This document shows positions 1 to 9,791 of a stretch of DNA of 55,219 nucleotides, in pieces. The notes below the pieces were generated by a model. It searched no databases. It was not told where the DNA came from and was given only the letters and a program-made list of their open reading frames with translations. The translations under genes and the position numbers were made by a program. How positions within the stretch are numbered: the first letter of the stretch is position 1; every line of letters starts with the position of its first letter. Origin of the DNA: Pseudomonas oryzihabitans NBRC 102199 (GTDB taxonomy: Bacteria > Pseudomonadota > Gammaproteobacteria > Pseudomonadales > Pseudomonadaceae); NCBI RefSeq assembly GCF_000730625.1, contig NZ_BBIT01000006.1, forward strand, positions 1 through 55,219, written 5' to 3'.

Positions 1-43
1 ACGAAACCTTCTACCGATTCCCCCCGAAGGCGAAACCGAAATT

Positions 44-119
<76 letters not shown>

Positions 120-138
120 GTCGGTCAGGACGGGGCGC

Positions 139-167
139 ATGTTAAGAGGCCCGGCCTCCCCTGTCAA
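139..167 (-). promoter_or_regulatory. sigma-70 type promoter of tRNA-Ala
   Basis: Read on the minus strand, a perfect -35 box TTGACA is followed by a 17-nt spacer and TAACAT as -10. A GC-rich discriminator (GCGCCCC) follows, as expected for a stringently controlled stable-RNA promoter. The tRNA starts about 19 nt past the -10. Confidence 0.75.
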
Positions 168-218
168 CACCAATAAGAAAAAAACCTGCTAGTAACAGAC
201 ACTTAAGCCGGAAACCGA

Positions 219-1097
219 CTAGATCGCCCGGGACAGGGCCGCACGCTGGGCGCGGGCGGCCAGCAGGTAGGTGAACTTGCCATCGCTGGAAGAGAGCTTG
301 CGCAGGACCTTCTTGTCCAGGGCGCGATAGGCCCCCATCTCCAGCGCCGTACGGCCCGAGCTGCCGATCAGCATGCCCGGGTTGGCCACCATCAGCCTGG
401 CGGCCTGCTCCACCGCCTTGGCGTAGCTCTTGCGATCGTCGAGATCGTAGTCCCGCAGCGGCAGCAGCATGCGCAGCCACTCGGCCCAGTAGAACTCGAG
501 GAATTCCGACGGCAATACCCGGCCATCCGGGGTCCGCGGCTTGTCGTAGCCGATCTGGCGGGTGAAATAGACCAGCGCGCGGTAGGGGTCGTCGGCCATG
601 GCGGAGAGGCCCAGGGTCGGCGGCAGCTGCTCGGGCAGGATGGGCCGGCCCTGGGGATCCTTGAGCCAGGCCTTGCGCTCGTCGAGCAGGCGGATCCAGA
701 AGTCGGCCATGCTCGCGGCGTCGCTGAAATCGTCGGTGACCCTGACCCATACCGGGGTCTCGGGGCCGCCACCGGGGTGCTCCCAGAAGGCGGAAAAGGT
801 GTGGTGGCCGTCGGTGAGATAGAGCTGCCGCCCCGGACCTATGACGACGGTCTTCATTTCATCCGGACAGCTACCCGGCGGCCGTACCCCGAGGGCGTCG
901 CCGGCCGAGCGCAGACTGGTGCTCGGCTGGAAGCCACCACTCAGGTGCTGCCCGTTGGCTTCGCAGTAGTCGTCGAACAGCTTGCGCCGGTCGCAGGCGT
1001 ACTTGCCGAGCTTGTACAGCACCTGGTCGTGGCCGATCGCGGGCTGGGTGGGGCGCAGCTGATGCAGCTGCACCTGGAGCAGGCTTCCTGGCGGCAC
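219..1097 (-). CDS. ParB-like nuclease-fold protein (ParBc_2 type)
   Basis: The 292-residue protein carries DGHHT at residues 96-100, the core of the ParBc_2 branch of the ParB/sulfiredoxin fold. A helical C-terminal half is rich in Trp and Tyr. Family members are often annotated as chromosome partitioning proteins, but there is no helix-turn-helix and no ParA partner here, so a role in segregation is not supported. I chose the GTG start because AGGAAG lies about 5 nt upstream. I see no clear signal peptide from this start. It stands alone, leftward, just ahead of tRNA-Ala. Function unknown; the fold assignment is fairly secure. Confidence 0.75.
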   Translation of the reverse strand: MPPGSLLQVQLHQLRPTQPAIGHDQVLYKLGKYACDRRKLFDDYCEANGQHLSGGFQPSTSLRSAGDALGVRPPGSCPDEMKTVVIGPGRQLYLTDGHHTFSAFWEHPGGGPETPVWVRVTDDFSDAASMADFWIRLLDERKAWLKDPQGRPILPEQLPPTLGLSAMADDPYRALVYFTRQIGYDKPRTPDGRVLPSEFLEFYWAEWLRMLLPLRDYDLDDRKSYAKAVEQAARLMVANPGMLIGSSGRTALEMGAYRALDKKVLRKLSSSDGKFTYLLAARAQRAALSRAI

Positions 1098-1167
1098 GGG
1101 GTCTTCCTATCTCAAGAGGTCTTCCCAGGTCCGACAACGGTCATCCCGGGAAGACTCCTGCCGTCGA

Positions 1168-2289
1168 TCAGACCTTGCGCAACACTACGCTGCCGATGGA
1201 ATAGCCCGCGCCAAAGGAGCTGAGCACGCCCAAGCTGCCGCTGGCCAGATCCTCGTGGTGCAGATGCAGCGCGATGACCGAACCGGCCGAGCTGGTGTTG
1301 CCGTAGGTATCGAGAATGACCGGCGCCTCGTTGGGCTCGGGTTCGCGCCCCAGCAGGCGTTTGACGATGAGCTGATTCATCGCCAGGTTGGCCTGGTGCA
1401 GCCAGAAGCGCGAGACCCGCTCGACGGGGATGTCCAGTTCGGCCAGGTGATTGCCGATCAGCTCGGCCACCAGGGGGCAGACCTCCTTGAACACCTTGCG
1501 CCCTTCCTGGACGAACAGCTTGTCCGGGTGGGTCATGCCCTCCTCCGCCGCGCGGTTGAGGAAGCCGAAGTTGTTGCGGATGTTGTTGGAGAACTGGGTG
1601 AACAACCGGGTACCGAGGATCTCGAAGCGGTGCGCCGAGGTCGCCTGGTCGGCACGCTCCACCACCAGGGCGGTGGCCGCATCGCCAAAGATGAAATGGC
1701 TGTCGCGGTCGCGGAAATTCAGGTGGCCGGTGCAGATCTCCGGATCGATCACCAGTACCGCCCGCGCCTGCCCCAGTTGCACGGCGTTGGCCGCGGTCTG
1801 CAGGCCGAAGGTCGCCGAGGAGCAGGCGACGTTCATGTCGAAGCCGTAGCCCTGGATACCCAGCGCGGCCTGGACCTCGATGGCCACCGCCGGATAGGGC
1901 CGCTGCAGGTTGGAACAGGCGACGATGACGCCGTCGATGTCGGCGGCCGTCCGCCCGGCCCGTTCCAGGGCTTCGCGTGCCGCGGCAACGCCCATCTCGC
2001 AGAGGATCGAGGGCTCGTCGTTGGAACGCTCGGGGATGCGCGGCACCATGCGCGCCGGATCGAGGATGCCGGCCTTGTCGACCACATGGCGGCTGCGGAT
2101 GCCGGAGGCCTTCTCGATGAAGGCGGCGCTGGATTCAGGCTGGGGCGCCAGGCTGCCCTGGGCGATGGCGTCGGCATGCTCGGCATTCCACTGGCCTGCC
2201 CACTGGTTGAAGGACGCAACCAGCTCGTCGTTGGAAATGCTTTCGGGCGGCGTATAGAGCCCACTACCGCTGATGACCGCGTGCTGCAC
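1168..2289 (-). CDS. beta-ketoacyl-ACP synthase III family protein (FabH-like)
   Basis: The 373-residue thiolase-fold protein carries the catalytic triad of KAS III enzymes: Cys156 in NVACSSATF, His298 in WLHQAN and Asn331 in [11 protein letters not shown]. It is longer than housekeeping FabH (about 320 residues) because of an N-terminal insertion around residues 30-95. It thus resembles the longer Pseudomonas paralogs proposed to condense medium-chain acyl-CoA with malonyl-ACP. Substrate is inferred, not visible. The neighbouring TRAP binding protein on the same strand may share a transcript, but no functional link is obvious. Confidence 0.85.
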   Translation of the reverse strand: MQHAVISGSGLYTPPESISNDELVASFNQWAGQWNAEHADAIAQGSLAPQPESSAAFIEKASGIRSRHVVDKAGILDPARMVPRIPERSNDEPSILCEMGVAAAREALERAGRTAADIDGVIVACSNLQRPYPAVAIEVQAALGIQGYGFDMNVACSSATFGLQTAANAVQLGQARAVLVIDPEICTGHLNFRDRDSHFIFGDAATALVVERADQATSAHRFEILGTRLFTQFSNNIRNNFGFLNRAAEEGMTHPDKLFVQEGRKVFKEVCPLVAELIGNHLAELDIPVERVSRFWLHQANLAMNQLIVKRLLGREPEPNEAPVILDTYGNTSSAGSVIALHLHHEDLASGSLGVLSSFGAGYSIGSVVLRKV

Positions 2290-2361
2290 GGCTATTCCTC
2301 TTGTTGTCGGGATGACGCCGTGCCAGTTTGCCGCAAATCCAGGGTGGACGCCCGTGCAATC

Positions 2362-3351
2362 TCAGCGCCGATTGGCCGCCTCGGCGGCGCGCAGGACATC
2401 GCTGCCCACTTCGCTTTCGTACCCCTTGATCAGGGGCGCCACCGCCGCGCGCCAGGCCTCGCGCTCGGCAGCCGTCGGCACCAGGATCTTGCTGGTATTG
2501 GCCGCCACCACCCGCTCGCGTGCCTTGGCGTTGATGGCTTCGGCATCGCGATTCACCGACTGGGACACCTCGTCGAGGATGGCCTCCAGCTCGCTGCGGA
2601 TTTCGAAGGGCAGCCCGTTCCAGAAGGTGGTGTTGGTGATGAGCATGTAGGTTAGGAAGCTGTGGTTGTCCTCGACGATGTAGGGCTGCACGGTATTGAT
2701 CTTCTGCCCCAGCAGGTTCGACCAGGGATTTTCCGCGCCCTGGACCTTGCCGGTACGCAGGGCGTCGTAGACCTGGGCGAAGGGCAGCTTGACCGCCTGG
2801 GCGCCGAGCTGCTGATAGTAGGCCGCCAGCACATCGGAGGACTCGACGCGGAAGGTCAGGCCCTTGAGGTCGGCCGGAACGTGGATTTCCCGGGTGGCCG
2901 AGAGTTGCCGGCCACCGTTGTTCCAATAGGCCAGCCCGGTGATGCCATGGGTGACGAGACTGCCCAGCAGTTCGCGACTCTTGTCGCGGCGCTGAAAGCG
3001 CTTGACCGCCTCGATATTGTCGAACAGGAAGGGCAGATCGTAGACCTTGAGCGGCTTGGCCAGGGCATTGAGCTTGGAGACCGAGGGTGCCAGCAGCTGG
3101 ACCCTGTTGCTGCGCAGCGCCTCCAGTTCGTCGGCATCGCCCACCAGGCTGGAGTTGGGATACACCTCGATCTTGACCTTGCCCGCCAGGCGTTCCTGCA
3201 CCAGCTTCTGCAACTGCAGGGCACCGCGCCCCTTGGGCGTGTCGTCCGTCACCACATGGGCGAACTTGATGACAATGGGTTCGGCCACGGCGAAGGGCAT
3301 GGCCAAAGCGATAAGCGAGCCGGCCAGGGTGGCGAAAAAGGTCTTGATCAT
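2362..3351 (-). CDS. TRAP transporter solute-binding protein, DctP family
   Basis: The 329-residue protein opens with a signal peptide (about residues 1-23, ending AVA before EPIVIKFAH). It then has the DctP/DctB fold, with the family arginine near residue 168 (LTFRVESS) that normally contacts the substrate carboxylate. It would bind an organic acid, probably a C4-dicarboxylate, in the periplasm. The small and large membrane subunits (DctQ, DctM) are not adjacent, so it is an orphan that must use a permease encoded elsewhere. Substrate cannot be read from sequence alone. Confidence 0.88.
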   Translation of the reverse strand: MIKTFFATLAGSLIALAMPFAVAEPIVIKFAHVVTDDTPKGRGALQLQKLVQERLAGKVKIEVYPNSSLVGDADELEALRSNRVQLLAPSVSKLNALAKPLKVYDLPFLFDNIEAVKRFQRRDKSRELLGSLVTHGITGLAYWNNGGRQLSATREIHVPADLKGLTFRVESSDVLAAYYQQLGAQAVKLPFAQVYDALRTGKVQGAENPWSNLLGQKINTVQPYIVEDNHSFLTYMLITNTTFWNGLPFEIRSELEAILDEVSQSVNRDAEAINAKARERVVAANTSKILVPTAAEREAWRAAVAPLIKGYESEVGSDVLRAAEAANRR

Positions 3352-3537
3352 GGGATTCCCTGCGTTGAACGATCCATCGGATCGCCTGCGCGACCCCGTC
3401 GCGATGCGTGCGCGACGCGATTACCTTAGCAGCCGCGGCGGGAAAGGCTGGTCAGCGGAGGAAAACGGCACGACGAAAGTGCAGGAAAGCCGGATCAGGG
3501 GTAGGAACAGCGCCGTCGAAACGGCGCCAAGAATCCA

Positions 3538-3669
3538 TCAGGGCGAGATGGGATCGCTCGCGGGAAAGGTTTCCTCGACGGAATCGTCGAGTTGCTCTTC
3601 GCTGACCTCGTCCTCGTCATTGGCGACGGGCGGATCGTTGGGCTGCTGCTGGGCATGGACGGCGTTCAT
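3538..3669 (-). CDS. small acidic protein, 43 residues
   Basis: This is a short minus-strand frame with a good ribosome site (GGAG about 8 nt before the ATG). It encodes 43 residues, strongly acidic in the middle (NDEDEVSEEQLDDSVEE) and ending ETFPASDPISP. The ETFPASDP ending recurs, as I recall, in small unannotated proteins of proteobacteria, which argues for a real gene. There is no membrane segment and no cysteine. It sits between the TRAP binding protein and the DUF2789 gene, all leftward. Function unknown. Confidence 0.7.
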   Translation of the reverse strand: MNAVHAQQQPNDPPVANDEDEVSEEQLDDSVEETFPASDPISP

Positions 3670-3726
3670 GGCAAATCTCCGGACACGAGAGGTGTGGCAG
3701 GGCTGGAGACCTCCAGCCCTACAGCA

Positions 3727-3966
3727 TTAGTCATGACTATGCAGACGGACGTTCAGCTCGTCGACGATCGGCGCCCAGTCGGCATCGCCCATGATTTCGT
3801 CCTTGAGAAAGGCCTTTTGCGCCGGCGACCAGAAGTCGGCCTCGGACACCTTGACCTCATCGGGCAGTGGCGAATGACTGGCGATGAAGTCGTCGATGGC
3901 AGCCGGATCGGAGTCCAGGCCCAGTTGTTCGAAGAGGGTCGTCAGATCGTGAACGGGAAGTTCCAT
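3727..3966 (-). CDS. DUF2789 family protein
   Basis: The 79-residue acidic protein begins MELPVHDLTTLFEQLGL and contains FIASHSPLP and FWSPAQKAFLKDEI, characteristic of DUF2789. I chose the internal ATG at 3966 because CTGGAGAC precedes it and the family begins there; the open frame extends 13 codons further upstream. It is small, helical and soluble, without a known biochemical role. The frame ends just downstream of a run of small leftward genes. Confidence 0.85.
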   Translation of the reverse strand: MELPVHDLTTLFEQLGLDSDPAAIDDFIASHSPLPDEVKVSEADFWSPAQKAFLKDEIMGDADWAPIVDELNVRLHSHD

Positions 3967-4104
3967 GGGGGTCTCCAGGCGGTTATCGGTCGTTACGCTG
4001 GGCATCTAGAAAGACGCCAGCCTGGAGGGGTTCCCCGGCCTTAATAAATCCTTCAGCGTCGACCCTTAAGGTACGCCCACGTTCCGCCAACCAGGGCCTC
4101 CGCC

Positions 4105-5256
4105 ATGTCGCTTCCCGTCTCTTCCATCCAATTCACCGCCGCGCCGCGCCGTATCCTCGTCACCGGCGCCACCGGCTTTCTCGGCGGCGCCGTCACCCTG
4201 CGCCTGCTGGAGCTGGGCCATGTCGAAGGGCTGAGATTCCTGGTCCGGGCCGCGACTCCCGCAGAAGGCCTGGAGCGCCTGCTGCAGAATCTGCGCGTGC
4301 ATGACGTCGACGAGCGCCTGGCCGCCCTGCTCAGGCCCGAACAGATCCTCTGTGGCGACCTGCTGGACACCCACTGGATCGACGCCGCCAAGCCGCTCCT
4401 GCAGACGCTGGACGAGGTCATCAACTGCGCGGCGGTCGCCTCCTTCTCGCGCAATCCGAAGATCTGGCCAGTCAACGTCGAAGGCACCTTCGCCCTGGCC
4501 GAGGCCTGCGCCCAGTCGTGGCGGCTGAAGCGCTTCCTGCACGTCAGCACCGCCATGGCCTGCGGTCCGCAGCGCCAGTCACCGGTCGCCGAGACCTGGG
4601 ACTTCCCCGAGCCGGAGCAGCAACTGGTGGACTACACCGCCTCCAAGGCGGCCATCGAACTCAAGCTGCGCAACGAGTTGCCGCTGCTGCCGCTGGTGGT
4701 GGCACGCCCTTCCATCGTGGTGGGTCACCGTCGTTCCGGCTGCAAGGCGTCAGGCAGCATCTTCTGGGTGTTCCGCATGGGTTTCGCCCTGGAGCGCTTC
4801 ACCTGTGGCCTCGACGAGCAGATCGATGTCATTCCGGTGGACTACTGCGCCGAAGCCCTGGTGGAACTGGCCCTCAAGCCGAAGCTGAACTACAGCCTGT
4901 ATCACATCTCGGCGGGCAATGCCGGCGCCTGCACCTTTGGTGAAATCGACGAGGCCTATGCCGGCGCCATGGGCGATGCCCCGGTGGGCGAGCGCTATCG
5001 CCAGGTGGACAGCGCCGATCTCAAGGAACTGGCGGCCGACTTCAACGAACGCATCGGCCCGGCGAATCCGCGGCTGGTGCTGCGGGCGCTCAAGCTGTAC
5101 GGCGGCTTCGCAGATCTGAACTACCTGTTCGACAATCAGCGTCTGCTGGACGAAGGCATCGCCGCCCCGCCGCGCTTCACCGACTACCTGGATGTCTGCG
5201 TGCATTCCTCGCGCGACATCAGCATCCCGGCGCAGATGCAGTGGGACTTCAAGTAA
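4105..5256 (+). CDS. NAD(P)-dependent thioester-reductase-like / extended SDR protein
   Basis: The 383-residue protein has the Rossmann motif GATGFLGG at residues 21-28. It also has a catalytic-type serine/threonine (VSTAMACG, about 148-152) and Tyr177-x3-Lys181 (DYTASK). This is the extended SDR layout of the male-sterility/NAD-binding-4 group, which reduces acyl thioesters or fatty acyl-CoA. No carrier or adenylation domain is attached, so the substrate is open. It is transcribed rightward, divergent from the DUF2789 gene about 140 nt away. Confidence 0.8.
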   Translation: MSLPVSSIQFTAAPRRILVTGATGFLGGAVTLRLLELGHVEGLRFLVRAATPAEGLERLLQNLRVHDVDERLAALLRPEQILCGDLLDTHWIDAAKPLLQTLDEVINCAAVASFSRNPKIWPVNVEGTFALAEACAQSWRLKRFLHVSTAMACGPQRQSPVAETWDFPEPEQQLVDYTASKAAIELKLRNELPLLPLVVARPSIVVGHRRSGCKASGSIFWVFRMGFALERFTCGLDEQIDVIPVDYCAEALVELALKPKLNYSLYHISAGNAGACTFGEIDEAYAGAMGDAPVGERYRQVDSADLKELAADFNERIGPANPRLVLRALKLYGGFADLNYLFDNQRLLDEGIAAPPRFTDYLDVCVHSSRDISIPAQMQWDFK

Positions 5257-5299
5257 GGCCCATGCCCGGGGCTGGCGATGGCCAGCCACCGGGCGCCGC

Positions 5300-6238
5300 T
5301 CAGACGGAATCCTTCTCCGGCGAGCTCAACCGCGAATCCCGCACGATGTCGCTGACCGAGGCGTAACCCCCGCGGGCATCGCGCAGCATGGTGCGCAGGT
5401 TGCCTTCGATGGTATTGCAGATGGTGCCCATGGTGATCTGGTGCCGACTGCGCTGGAAGGGACTCTGCAGATCGGTCCCGACCTTTTCCAGCGCCAGGAA
5501 CATGAAGCCCACCACGGTGGAGGCCAGCGGCGTGTACCACTCCAGGCTTTCCACCAGGCCGATGGGCATCAGCACGCAGAACAGGAAGACGAACAACCGC
5601 GGGAAGTTGACATAGGGATAGGGCAAGGGCGTGTTGGCGATGCGCTCCATGCCGCCCTGCCAGTTGGACATGTCGACGAAGGTGGCTTCCAGGCGCTCCA
5701 GGCGGATGCTGTCCAGGCGACCGGCGCGGTACTCCAGGGCGATCAGGCTGGAAGAGCCGCTGAGGATGGCGTTGGCGAAGTTGTTGGTCTCCTTGCGCAT
5801 CGCCCACTCCTCCTTGCCCAGGTAGGTGCGGACTTCCTTGGGCAGCGGGTCGCCGCTGAGCTGGCAGGCCAGGCAGCGGACGTAGGCGAGATGGCGCTCG
5901 ATGAGTACCGTCTTGATGGCGTTGAAATGCTCGTCGCCATCGTCGATGAGCGTCAGCGCCTGCCGGGCGAAGCTGCGCGAGCTGTTGACCATGCCACCCC
6001 AGAGGGTGCGCGCTTCCCACCAGCGCTGATAGGCACTGGTGTTGCGAAAGCTGGTCAGCACGATCAGCGCCGAGCCGATCAGGGTCAGGGGGATGTTGGG
6101 CAGCTGCGCCCGTTGGTCGACGAAGATCATGTAGTCGACGGTGACGGCGATGTCCCACAGCAGCAGCCAGAAAACCGACCAGCCGACGTAGCTGAAGGTT
6201 TGCCGAAGGAATGTCAGTTTGCGTTCGAAAAAACCCAA
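5300..6238 (-). CDS. bestrophin-like anion channel family membrane protein
   Basis: The protein has four or more hydrophobic segments (for example SVFWLLLWDIAV, LTLIGSALIVLTSFRN, LFVFLFCVLMPIGLVES) and FRNTSAYQRWWEARTLWG, the signature of bacterial bestrophin homologues (former UPF0187). These form pentameric inner-membrane ion channels. I place the start at a TTG preceded by TAAGGA with good spacing, giving 312 residues, close to the family length. The frame stays open to a GTG at 6343 that lacks a ribosome site. It ends convergently with the preceding reductase gene. Start uncertain, family fairly sure. Confidence 0.78.
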   Translation of the reverse strand: MGFFERKLTFLRQTFSYVGWSVFWLLLWDIAVTVDYMIFVDQRAQLPNIPLTLIGSALIVLTSFRNTSAYQRWWEARTLWGGMVNSSRSFARQALTLIDDGDEHFNAIKTVLIERHLAYVRCLACQLSGDPLPKEVRTYLGKEEWAMRKETNNFANAILSGSSSLIALEYRAGRLDSIRLERLEATFVDMSNWQGGMERIANTPLPYPYVNFPRLFVFLFCVLMPIGLVESLEWYTPLASTVVGFMFLALEKVGTDLQSPFQRSRHQITMGTICNTIEGNLRTMLRDARGGYASVSDIVRDSRLSSPEKDSV

Positions 6239-6521
6239 GGTGATAGTCCTTAGCGCGTGAAAGAAAGGATGCAGCCATAGGAACCTGGGGTCGGGGACAG
6301 GTTCAAGGCAAGCGTCTAGAGCGCGGATCGCCACCCATTTCACGCAATTGGCCGGTGGCCATTCCGTTTCCGGATATGAAGAGGACGTCGGTTGCTGGCT
6401 GCCAACCTCCGGCTCGCAACCCGTACTTGGAGGCCCTATCGGCCGTGGATATCGGCACGTTCACCGAACATCCGCTTTCGGGTGCGGTCCGACAGACACC
6501 ATGCCCTTCCGGAGCACTGCC

Positions 6522-7160
6522 ATGACCGCCACCCCGCGCGTTCGTCTGGATGTCTGGAGCGATTACGTCTGTCCCTTCTGCTACCTGGAGCTGCCCCAGC
6601 TGGCGCGTCTGCAGGAAGAATTCGGCGACCAGCTGGCCATCGAGTGGCATGCCTTCGAATTGCGTCCCGAGCCCACGCCCACCCTCGACCCTGCCGGTGA
6701 CTACCTGCGCCGGACCTGGGATCGCGCCGTCTATCCCATGGCCGCGGAATACGGCATGGTGCTGCGGCTGCCGCCCGTGCAACCCCGCAGTCGCCTGGCG
6801 CTGGAGGCGGCGGAATTCGCCCGCGAGCAGGATCGCTTCGACGCCTTCCACCTGGCGGTCTTCCAGGCCTTTTTCGAAGAGGGTCGGGATATCGGCGAGC
6901 TGGACGTGCTGCTCGACCTGGCGCGTCACAGCGGTCTGGACAGCGAGGCGCTAAGAGCCAGCCTGGCCCGGGGCGACCATACCGATGTCGTGCTGCACGC
7001 CGAGGATCGCGCCGAAGCCCTGGGCATCACCGCGGTACCGACGCTGCTGCTGCGCTCCGCCGGGGCGCCCGTCGAAGAGGCTCGCGCCCTGGATGGCGCG
7101 GTGCCCTTCGCCCAGTTGGCGGCGGCCGTCAGGGCGCAGCTGGAGGCCGCCGGCGCCTAG
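6522..7160 (+). CDS. DsbA-family (FrnE-like) oxidoreductase
   Basis: The 212-residue thioredoxin-fold protein carries CPFC at residues 17-20 right after the first strand (RLDVWSDYV), an inserted helical domain, and the cis-Pro loop near the C-terminus ([10 protein letters not shown]). It has no signal peptide, so it is a cytosolic FrnE/2-hydroxychromene-isomerase-like member and not a periplasmic DsbA. The ATG at 6522 has GGAG 7 nt upstream; an in-frame ATG at 6501 does not. Its stop overlaps the end of the convergent deformylase gene by 4 nt. Confidence 0.85.
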   Translation: MTATPRVRLDVWSDYVCPFCYLELPQLARLQEEFGDQLAIEWHAFELRPEPTPTLDPAGDYLRRTWDRAVYPMAAEYGMVLRLPPVQPRSRLALEAAEFAREQDRFDAFHLAVFQAFFEEGRDIGELDVLLDLARHSGLDSEALRASLARGDHTDVVLHAEDRAEALGITAVPTLLLRSAGAPVEEARALDGAVPFAQLAAAVRAQLEAAGA

Positions 7161-7696
7161 CGCTGCGCGGCCGCGGTCAACTCGGGAAACAGTACCTCGG
7201 TGAAGCCGAAGCGGGCGAAATCTTGGATGCGCGAGGGATAGAGTCGCCCGATCAGGTGATCGTATTCGTGCAGCACCACCCGTGCATGGAAGCCTTCGGC
7301 CTCCTGGTCCACCGGACGACCGTCGCCATCCACGCCCCGATAGCGGATCCGCCGCGGCCGTGGCACCTCGCCGCGCAACCCCGGGATCGACAGGCAGCCT
7401 TCCCAGCCCAGCTCCTCGCTGGCGTCCAGCACCTCGATCCGCGGATTGATCAGCACCTGCAGGGGCACCGGCGCCGCCTCGGGATAGCGGACATTGCGCT
7501 CGAAGCCGAAGACCATCAGTTGCAGATCTTCGCCGATCTGCGGCGCCGCGAGGCCCACGCCACCGGCGGCGGCCATGGTGTCGAACATGTCCTGGATCAG
7601 CCCCTGCAGCTCGGCCGAACCGAAGCGCTCGGCCGCCACCGGCGGTGCCACCCGCAGCAGGCGGGGATCGCCCATCTTCAAAATGTCACGAATCAT
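7157..7696 (-). CDS. def: peptide deformylase
   Basis: The 179-residue metalloenzyme removes the N-formyl group from nascent proteins. All three family motifs are present: GVGLAAPQ (46-53), EGCLS (99-103, metal-binding Cys) and HEYDH (143-147, two metal-binding His and the catalytic Glu). The start is the ATG with GGAGGAAT upstream; the frame extends further without a ribosome site. It stands alone, away from fmt, so it is probably a second deformylase beside the usual def-fmt copy elsewhere; that is inference. It is divergent from the serine hydrolase gene by 59 nt. Confidence 0.92.
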   Translation of the reverse strand: MIRDILKMGDPRLLRVAPPVAAERFGSAELQGLIQDMFDTMAAAGGVGLAAPQIGEDLQLMVFGFERNVRYPEAAPVPLQVLINPRIEVLDASEELGWEGCLSIPGLRGEVPRPRRIRYRGVDGDGRPVDQEAEGFHARVVLHEYDHLIGRLYPSRIQDFARFGFTEVLFPELTAAAQR

Positions 7697-7755
7697 GCGA
7701 GGATTCCTCCTTTGGCCGGTCCAGCCGCCGGCGATTCGCCAGGAGCTTAAACCAG

Positions 7756-8946
7756 ATGTCTTCCCTACTGCTCGCCAGCGCACTCGGCCTCGGCCTGAGT
7801 ACCCCCCTTGCCCAGGCCGAGGACGCGGCCCTCGCCGCCCGCCTCGATCCGATTTTGGAACAGGCCATCGCCCAGCAGCGCATCGTCGGCACCGTGGTCA
7901 TGGTCGCTCACCAGGGCCGCGTGGTGTATCGGCGCGCCGCCGGTTTCGCCGATCGCGAAGCCCGGCGGCCGATGCAGGAAGACCAGCTGTTTCGCTTCGC
8001 CTCCCTGACCAAGCCGCTGGTGGCCGTGACCGCCTTGCGGCTGGCGGACCAGGGCCGCCTGGATCTGCAGGCGCCGGTCAGTCGCTACCTGCCCTACTTC
8101 ACCCCGGCTCTGGCCGATGGCACTCCGGCCACGCCGACCCTGGCGCAGCTGCTCAGCCACACCGCCGGCCTGCACTATGGTTTCGGCGAAGACCAGCACG
8201 GTCCCTATCACCGTGCCGGGGTATCCGACGGCCTGGATGATGCCTCCCTCACCCTGGAAGAAAACCTCCGACGCCTGGCGGGGGTGCCGCTGGACTTCCA
8301 GCCGGGCACCCAGTGGCGCTACTCCCTTGGGCTGGACGTGATGGGCGGCGTGCTGGCGGCCGCCACCGGGCAGCCCCTGCCGGCGGTCGTCCAGCGGGAG
8401 GTGGCCGCACCGCTGGGTCTGCACGACCTGAGCTTCCACGTCAGCGACGCCGGGCGCCTGGCCACAGCCTATCGCGACGGCTATCCGCGCCCCGAACCCA
8501 TGAGCGAGCCCTATCTGCTACCCATGCCCAAGGGCGGCATTCTCTATTCGCCGGCACGCGCCCTTTCGGCGCAGGCCTTCGCCTCGGGCGGCGGTGGCAT
8601 GCAGGGCAGCGCGGGCGACTATCTTGCTTTTCTCGAGGCGCTCCGCCAGGGGCGGCTGCTCCAACCGGCCAGCCAGCGCCTGTTCATGGAAGACCAGATC
8701 CCTGAGCTGCAGCGCGACGACGCCCCGGGCTGGGGCTTTAGCCTGGGCGCGGCGGTGCTGCGCGATGCCCGGATGGCGAAGACCCCGCAGACGCCTGGCA
8801 CCCTGCAATGGGGTGGCGTCTACGGCAATGCCTGGTTCATCGACCCGGCGCGCGAGCTGAGCGTGGTGATCCTCACCAACACGGCGATCGCCGGCATGAG
8901 CGGCCCCTTCCCCGACGCCATCCGTGATGCCCTTTACCGCGACTGA
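7756..8946 (+). CDS. beta-lactamase-family serine hydrolase (exported)
   Basis: The 396-residue protein starts with a signal peptide ending near AQA-ED (residues 20-23). It has the SxxK motif as SLTK (83-86), a tyrosine motif in WRYSLGLDV, and a late WGG-type third motif (QWGGVYG). This is the class C beta-lactamase/family VIII esterase/DD-peptidase fold. The YSL form and the absence of a canonical KTG suggest an esterase or peptidase more than a resistance enzyme. An AGGAG site 10 nt before the ATG fixes the start. It would act in the periplasm. Its end overlaps the convergent coiled-coil gene by 13 nt. Confidence 0.85.
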   Translation: MSSLLLASALGLGLSTPLAQAEDAALAARLDPILEQAIAQQRIVGTVVMVAHQGRVVYRRAAGFADREARRPMQEDQLFRFASLTKPLVAVTALRLADQGRLDLQAPVSRYLPYFTPALADGTPATPTLAQLLSHTAGLHYGFGEDQHGPYHRAGVSDGLDDASLTLEENLRRLAGVPLDFQPGTQWRYSLGLDVMGGVLAAATGQPLPAVVQREVAAPLGLHDLSFHVSDAGRLATAYRDGYPRPEPMSEPYLLPMPKGGILYSPARALSAQAFASGGGGMQGSAGDYLAFLEALRQGRLLQPASQRLFMEDQIPELQRDDAPGWGFSLGAAVLRDARMAKTPQTPGTLQWGGVYGNAWFIDPARELSVVILTNTAIAGMSGPFPDAIRDALYRD

Positions 8947-9788
8947 GCGGCGTCCAGCCGGGCCTGCAGCGCCTGCAGCTGCTCCTGCAGCGCGGCATGC
9001 TCCTGTTGCAGGGCTTGATAGCTGTCGGTGACGGCGTCGGTATCGATGAACACCTGCTCGATGAACTCCTTTTCCACCAGGGTGCGCGACAGCTTCGCCC
9101 GCTCCTCTTCGAGACTCTCGCGCAGGGTCTCCAGCTCCTCCTGCAGGCGCCCATCCACCTCGGCCACGCCCGCCGCAGCCGGCGCCGCGGGCTGTTGCCG
9201 CAGCCGCAGCAGCTCTTCGCCGAGTCGCTGTACCTTCACCTTGAGCTGATCGCGCTCGCGGCGCACTTCCAGCAGGGTGCCCTGCACCCGATCGTGATCG
9301 AGACTGAGGCGCTGCAGCTTGGCTTCCGCGCCGCGCATCTCGCGATTCTGCACGTGCAGGTTGGTGATCAGCTTGTGCGCCCGGTCCAGCTTGGACTTGA
9401 GATCGTCCAGCTTGAATTCCAGACTCTCGCGATGGGACAGCAGGTCGTCGATATAGGGCTGGTTGGTCTTCTTCCAGTCCGGATAGTCGTCACCGCCCAC
9501 CCCGTCGAGGCGGCCTACCAGATCCAGGCTGTCGCTGATGGCCTGCCCCAGGGGCTCGACATCCGCCTGCCGCGCCGCGTCGATCAGGCTGGCCGCGGTC
9601 TCGGCCTGACTGGTGAGCGGCAGCGGCGCGCCGGGCGCAGACGCCGCAGGGACCTCGGGGTCCTCGACCGCGGCCTCGGGGCGTGGAAAGAGGCGCTGCC
9701 AGAGCAGGGTCAGGACCAGGGCGATGAGCAGGACATTGGACAGGGTGACCAGCAGGAAACCCCATTCGACGAAGCGCGAGTCGGCCAT
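8934..9788 (-). CDS. single-pass membrane protein with long coiled coil (paralog A)
   Basis: The 284-residue protein has one N-terminal membrane segment (about residues 9-30), a Pro/Ala-rich linker, then a conserved block YPDWKKTNQPYIDDLLSHRE. A long charged coiled coil runs to the end. It is a clear paralog of the protein at 13337-13945: both share YPxWKK, PYxxxLLSHRExLExK, RAHK and QNRExR. It is the last gene of the leftward operon, 3 nt behind the response regulator. I do not recognise a named family. Topology predicts the coiled coil in the cytoplasm. Confidence 0.75.
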   Translation of the reverse strand: MADSRFVEWGFLLVTLSNVLLIALVLTLLWQRLFPRPEAAVEDPEVPAASAPGAPLPLTSQAETAASLIDAARQADVEPLGQAISDSLDLVGRLDGVGGDDYPDWKKTNQPYIDDLLSHRESLEFKLDDLKSKLDRAHKLITNLHVQNREMRGAEAKLQRLSLDHDRVQGTLLEVRRERDQLKVKVQRLGEELLRLRQQPAAPAAAGVAEVDGRLQEELETLRESLEEERAKLSRTLVEKEFIEQVFIDTDAVTDSYQALQQEHAALQEQLQALQARLDAAQSR

Positions 9789-9791
9789 CCC

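Noticed and set aside
5184-6278. A 364-residue minus-strand frame overlapping the bestrophin-like gene
   Set aside because: It is the neighbouring frame with low-complexity Arg/His/Pro text. The membrane helices and FRN...RWWEAR signature are in the other frame.
7756-8946. A true class C beta-lactamase (resistance gene)
   Set aside because: SxxK is present, but the tyrosine motif and third motif do not match AmpC. It is better described as a serine hydrolase of the wider family.
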